DNA from: Deltaproteobacteria bacterium
GTDB lineage: Bacteria; Desulfobacterota; DSM-4660; Desulfatiglandales; B25-G16
DNA: 9,189 nucleotides
Direction: 5' to 3'
NCBI GenBank assembly: GCA_019308645.1
Contig: JAFDHR010000070.1
Coordinates: 1 to 9,189 of the forward strand
Position 1 is the stretch's first letter. Each line of letters begins with the position of its first letter. The notes beneath the pieces were generated by a model. That model was given only the letters and a program-made list of their open reading frames with translations. It ran no database searches and was not told where the DNA came from. Positions 7,339 through 9,189 of this stretch are shown in pieces. The translations under genes were made by a program, and so were the position numbers.

Positions 7339-8115
7339 CTAGCTCCCTCTTATATGCTTTATCTCCTCCCCAGTTAGCGGCCTCAAAACATGGATTGCAC
7401 TGTCTTTTGAAAGGTCTATTATCTTCGCCTCTTTTAGATAATTGCCTTGCCAGTCAATAAAAACCTTGACTGTGGGCCGAAGGGGGAGTGCCTTGTTTGC
7501 ACTAATCACCTTACCTATCTGTTTATTGGAAAGTTGCACCCAACTCCCTTTGGGGTATAAGCCGAGTTCTTCTAAAAGAATTTTTATGAGCCGGCGGTTA
7601 AAAAACCCATTACTGTCAATAATTGATTCCAAGGTCTCGCGGGGTATCATTGCGTGCCTGTAAGTAGGTGGGTGGGTCATGGCATCGTAAACATCTGCCA
7701 ACCTCATTATCTCGTCCATTTCCTTGTCATGTCCTATCCTCTTTAACAATTCTTCAGGAAACCCCATGTCTTTTCCGGCATGAGTAAGGGCCAAAAATCC
7801 TAGATCCTTAAGGCGCTCTTTATCAAAGTTAAGCCTTAGCCCGATCCTGATAGATATAAGGCAAACATTCAAAGAATGGGCAAAGATGTAATATTCATCA
7901 AAAATTTTACTGGTATAAAGTAAAAGGGGCTGATCCTCAAAAGACAACCTTTCAATAATAAAATATGTTAAATCGCTAATGGCTTCACTCCCAGTCTCTG
8001 TGTCTGTCTTGCCTGAGAGCCCCTTCAGTCTTTTCAGAAGATCATTATAGGTACTTTCAATCTCCTGTGCCTCACTTTCGGAGATGCTTATCTTTGAATG
8101 CTCCCCTTCATTCAT
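7339..8115 (-). CDS. HD-GYP-derived protein lacking the catalytic core (258 aa)
   Basis: An N-terminal helical region (1-60) is followed by segments that follow the HD-GYP plan: AHSLNVCLISIRIGLRL (from 79), then LALTHAGKDMGFPEELL (108-124), then RLADVYDAMTHPPTYR (138-153), and a C-terminal extension with LYPKGSWVQL, a GKVISAN segment and PLRPTVKVF typical of one HD-GYP subgroup. HD-GYP enzymes hydrolyse cyclic di-GMP with a metal-bound HD pair and HHExxxGxGYP. Here the HD pair reads His-Ala (112-113), and the stretch that normally carries the HHE and GYP motifs, roughly 60 residues, is absent between about 128 and 135. Catalysis is therefore unlikely; a binding or scaffold role is inferred. 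The start ATG shares an ATGA overlap with the upstream receiver gene. The upstream ribosome site is weak (AAAAGG about 12 bases away), so coupled translation is likely. Confidence 0.82.
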   Translation of the reverse strand: MNEGEHSKISISESEAQEIESTYNDLLKRLKGLSGKTDTETGSEAISDLTYFIIERLSFEDQPLLLYTSKIFDEYYIFAHSLNVCLISIRIGLRLNFDKERLKDLGFLALTHAGKDMGFPEELLKRIGHDKEMDEIMRLADVYDAMTHPPTYRHAMIPRETLESIIDSNGFFNRRLIKILLEELGLYPKGSWVQLSNKQIGKVISANKALPLRPTVKVFIDWQGNYLKEAKIIDLSKDSAIHVLRPLTGEEIKHIRGS

Positions 8116-8492
8116 TTAGTTAAAACCTTTTCTATCTTATCTATTAAACCTTCCAACTCGGGACCCTTTCTAATATAATCCGCAACACCTAAATTCTGCG
8201 CTACAATCTCATCCTCGTCCTCCTTAACCGCTGTGCACATAATAATGGGGATTGACCTTGTCTCTTTGCTACTCTTTAATTTTAGAATAGTAGCAATCCC
8301 ATCTAATTCAGGCATCATAATATCCAGGATAATTATATCCGGAGAAAATCTCTTGGCCTGCTCAATACATTCCTTGCCGCTCATTGCCTTGTAAACCTTA
8401 AACTTTGCATTTGATAAAATTCTCTCAATCAAAAGGAGCATGTCCTCATCGTCGTCCACTACTAAAACCTTGTGCTTTTTCCCGAGGAGCAT
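8112..8492 (-). CDS. Stand-alone response-regulator receiver protein (126 aa)
   Basis: The whole protein is one receiver domain: VLVVDDDED with acidic residues at 13-15, phosphoacceptor D57 in IIILDIMMPELDG, T87, and K109. The usual proline after the lysine is replaced by glycine (RKGPELEG). No output domain follows, so it must act through a partner, as CheY-like single-domain regulators do. The chosen ATG (8490-8492) is preceded by a purine-rich GAGAAG about nine bases upstream. The stop codon overlaps the start of the HD-GYP-like gene (ATGA), giving an arrangement equivalent to a split REC-HD-GYP protein. It is the first gene of the operon and follows an AT-rich leader. The partner kinase may be the hybrid kinase two genes downstream, which is inference. 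Confidence 0.93.
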   Translation of the reverse strand: MLLGKKHKVLVVDDDEDMLLLIERILSNAKFKVYKAMSGKECIEQAKRFSPDIIILDIMMPELDGIATILKLKSSKETRSIPIIMCTAVKEDEDEIVAQNLGVADYIRKGPELEGLIDKIEKVLTK

Positions 8493-8521
8493 CTTCTTAT
8501 CTTCTCAGCCAGTTATCTTAA

Positions 8522-8549
8522 TTTATATCAATTATTTAAATATCTTAAA
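8522..8549 (-). promoter_or_regulatory. Candidate sigma-70-type promoter of the signalling operon
   Basis: On the minus strand, TATAAA (8522-8527) stands 16 bases after TTTAAG (8544-8549), in a very AT-rich leader just upstream of the receiver gene. The -10 matches the consensus at five of six positions but the -35 at only three of six, and AT-rich sequence gives such hits by chance. It is offered because the operon must start near here and nothing better is visible. Confidence 0.22.
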
Positions 8550-8673
8550 TTTTTTACATAGCATAAGTATAGATCATAAGCAACCAGATCGTAATCTTGT
8601 GCAATCACCTTCTCTAAGCCGGTTTTGGCTTTTCTTTCGCCGCTGCTTGGTGCCTTTTATCTTATAGAACTCG

Positions 8674-8696
8674 TGAAAGGGGACTGAAAGGGGAAC
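8674..8696. repeat. Two adjacent short units, TGAAAGGGGAC type
   Basis: TGAAAGGGGAC (8674-8684) is followed directly by TGAAAGGGGAAC (8685-8696). The units resemble the first bases of the 42-bp tandem repeat at 339-422 (TGAAGGGGGAC), and both lie just before a copy of the dispersed repeat, in the same orientation. Confidence 0.6.
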
Positions 8697-8868
8697 GTGG
8701 TCGGGATTACGGTCGGGCCTGCCCGCCACCTGCCCGCCATCGGCTTCGCCTTCAGGCGAGGCGGGCGGGTCGCTCTCGCTCAGGCGAGGCGGGCGGGTCG
8801 CTCTCGCTCAGGCGAGGCGGGCGGGATGTCGTGCTCTATCGGCGTCACGGATAATGATTGGTGTGCAT
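8697..8868. repeat. Dispersed repeat, right copy, interrupted by a 109-bp GC-rich insert
   Basis: Bases 8697-8714 and 8824-8868 match the left copy at 490-507 and 509-553. Between them, 8715-8823 has no counterpart in the left copy, where a single T stands. The insert opens with repeated CTGCCCGCC, contains a nested hairpin (CCCGCC 8733-8738 with GGCGGG 8760-8765, and TCGCC 8746-8750 with GGCGA 8755-8759), and continues into 28-bp tandem repeats. The base composition is far more GC-rich than the neighbourhood. Confidence 0.85.
8753..8825. repeat. GC-rich 28-bp tandem repeat, about 2.6 copies
   Basis: Units begin CAGGCGAGGCGGGCGGG and end TCGCTCTCGCT. Copies are 8753-8780 and 8781-8808, with a partial third copy at 8809-8825. 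The two full copies are identical. There is no unique spacer between them, so this is a simple tandem array and not a CRISPR. A short minus-strand or plus-strand frame can be read across it, but the repetitive composition explains that. Confidence 0.92.
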
Positions 8869-8918
8869 TTCTCTGCATAGCAGCCACTTGTACCTAAAAC
8901 AGTCAGCCAATCCACCAT

Positions 8919-8973
8919 TCCGCCAGAAAAACGGCGGATAAGTCCGCCAGTCCGCCACAAAGACGGCGGATAA
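8919..8973. repeat. Pair of near-identical hairpins
   Basis: TCCGCC (8919-8924) pairs with GGCGGA (8933-8938), and TCCGCC (8951-8956) pairs with GGCGGA (8965-8970). Both have eight-base A-rich loops and are followed by TAA. A further TCCGCC (8943-8948) sits between them, so alternative pairings exist. The stems are followed by A-runs on the plus strand and preceded by T-runs on the minus strand, so they do not fit an intrinsic terminator in either direction. Confidence 0.7.
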
Positions 8974-9189
8974 AAAAGACCGCGGGCAGGCAAGAAAGAA
9001 ACACCTCTCCTGCCAAAAGAGTTTTTTTTCGCTTGGCTAAAATCTCTTGTGTCTACCCGATTTAATTAATCCCTGGGGTTTACATTTCTTTGCTGTTATT
9101 ATTAGACTTGGTAATCTTCTAAATACAGAAGCAGCATATTGAAATGAGGACAGGAGGAGGTACAAAACCTGGTAAATAAGTGATTATGC
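8974..9189. other. Intergenic end of the window, no gene recognised
   Basis: No coding sequence could be supported. Visible items are a run of eight T at 9022-9029, a weak promoter-like pair on the plus strand (TTTACA at 9079-9084 and TATTAG at 9100-9105, with a short 15-base gap), and a strong purine tract AGGAGGAGG near 9152-9160. That tract resembles a ribosome site, but no start codon lies at a suitable distance: the next ATG is at 9186-9188, about 25 bases away. An ATG at 9144 gives only eleven codons. A plus-strand gene may begin just beyond the window. Confidence 0.4.

Noticed and set aside
8753..8825. CRISPR array
   Set aside because: The units abut directly with no unique spacers and no cas genes are present.
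8697..8897. Plus-strand 66-codon frame beginning MVGITV
   Set aside because: It consists of the repeat and the GC-rich tandem units; differences from the left copy include amino-acid changes and there is no ribosome site.
8808..8993. Minus-strand 61-codon frame
   Set aside because: It runs through the repeat and the paired hairpins, with composition explained by these repeats.
8985..9029. Intrinsic terminator (GGCAGG with CCTGCC, then eight T)
   Set aside because: The stem is only six pairs with an 18-base loop and the T-run is separated by seven bases; no gene ends upstream on the plus strand.
9071..9095. Sigma-54 promoter
   Set aside because: The spacing between the GG and GC elements is wrong (13 or 15 bases in place of 10).

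Overview
The window looks like a piece of a bacterial chromosome of moderate GC content. Large hybrid kinases with several receiver domains, a receiver-fused GspE/PilB-type ATPase and many intergenic repeats suggest a Deltaproteobacterium (Desulfobacterota / Myxococcota-like). This assignment is inference from gene style, because no rRNA or other phylogenetic marker is present.

Layout: (1) Bases 1-330, plus strand, hold the C-terminal end of a zinc-type alcohol/threonine dehydrogenase-like (MDR family) protein whose start lies outside the window. (2) Bases 331-908 form a degraded, repeat-rich stretch. It contains a perfect 42-bp tandem duplication (339-422), nested inverted repeats (438-498), one copy of a dispersed repeat (490-553), a minus-strand Ada-type metal-binding domain remnant, and short possible coding fragments on both strands. 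(3) Bases 909-8492, minus strand, hold a compact four-gene signalling operon. In transcription order it encodes a stand-alone receiver protein, an HD-GYP-derived protein that appears to have lost its catalytic core, a membrane hybrid histidine kinase with a PhnD-like periplasmic sensor (PAS, PAS, HisKA, HATPase, REC, REC, Hpt), and an 847-residue protein in which a complete GspE/PilB-type ATPase lies between two receiver domains. (4) Bases 8493-9189 hold no recognisable gene. They contain an AT-rich leader that may carry the operon promoter, a second copy of the dispersed repeat split by a GC-rich insert with 28-bp tandem repeats, and a pair of near-identical hairpins.

How the genes may work together: genes 1 and 2 overlap by 4 bp and genes 3 and 4 by 8 bp, so each pair is probably translationally coupled. 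The kinase carries a full internal phosphorelay (His to Asp to His) and is followed directly by an ATPase with two intact receiver domains. The simplest inference is that a periplasmic ligand controls phosphorylation of the ATPase and so a type IV pilus or type II secretion-like machine encoded elsewhere. No pilin, platform protein or secretin gene is visible here. The most unusual items are the REC-ATPase-REC fusion, the apparently gutted HD-GYP protein, and the related repeat copies (one with a nested insert) on either side of the signalling operon.
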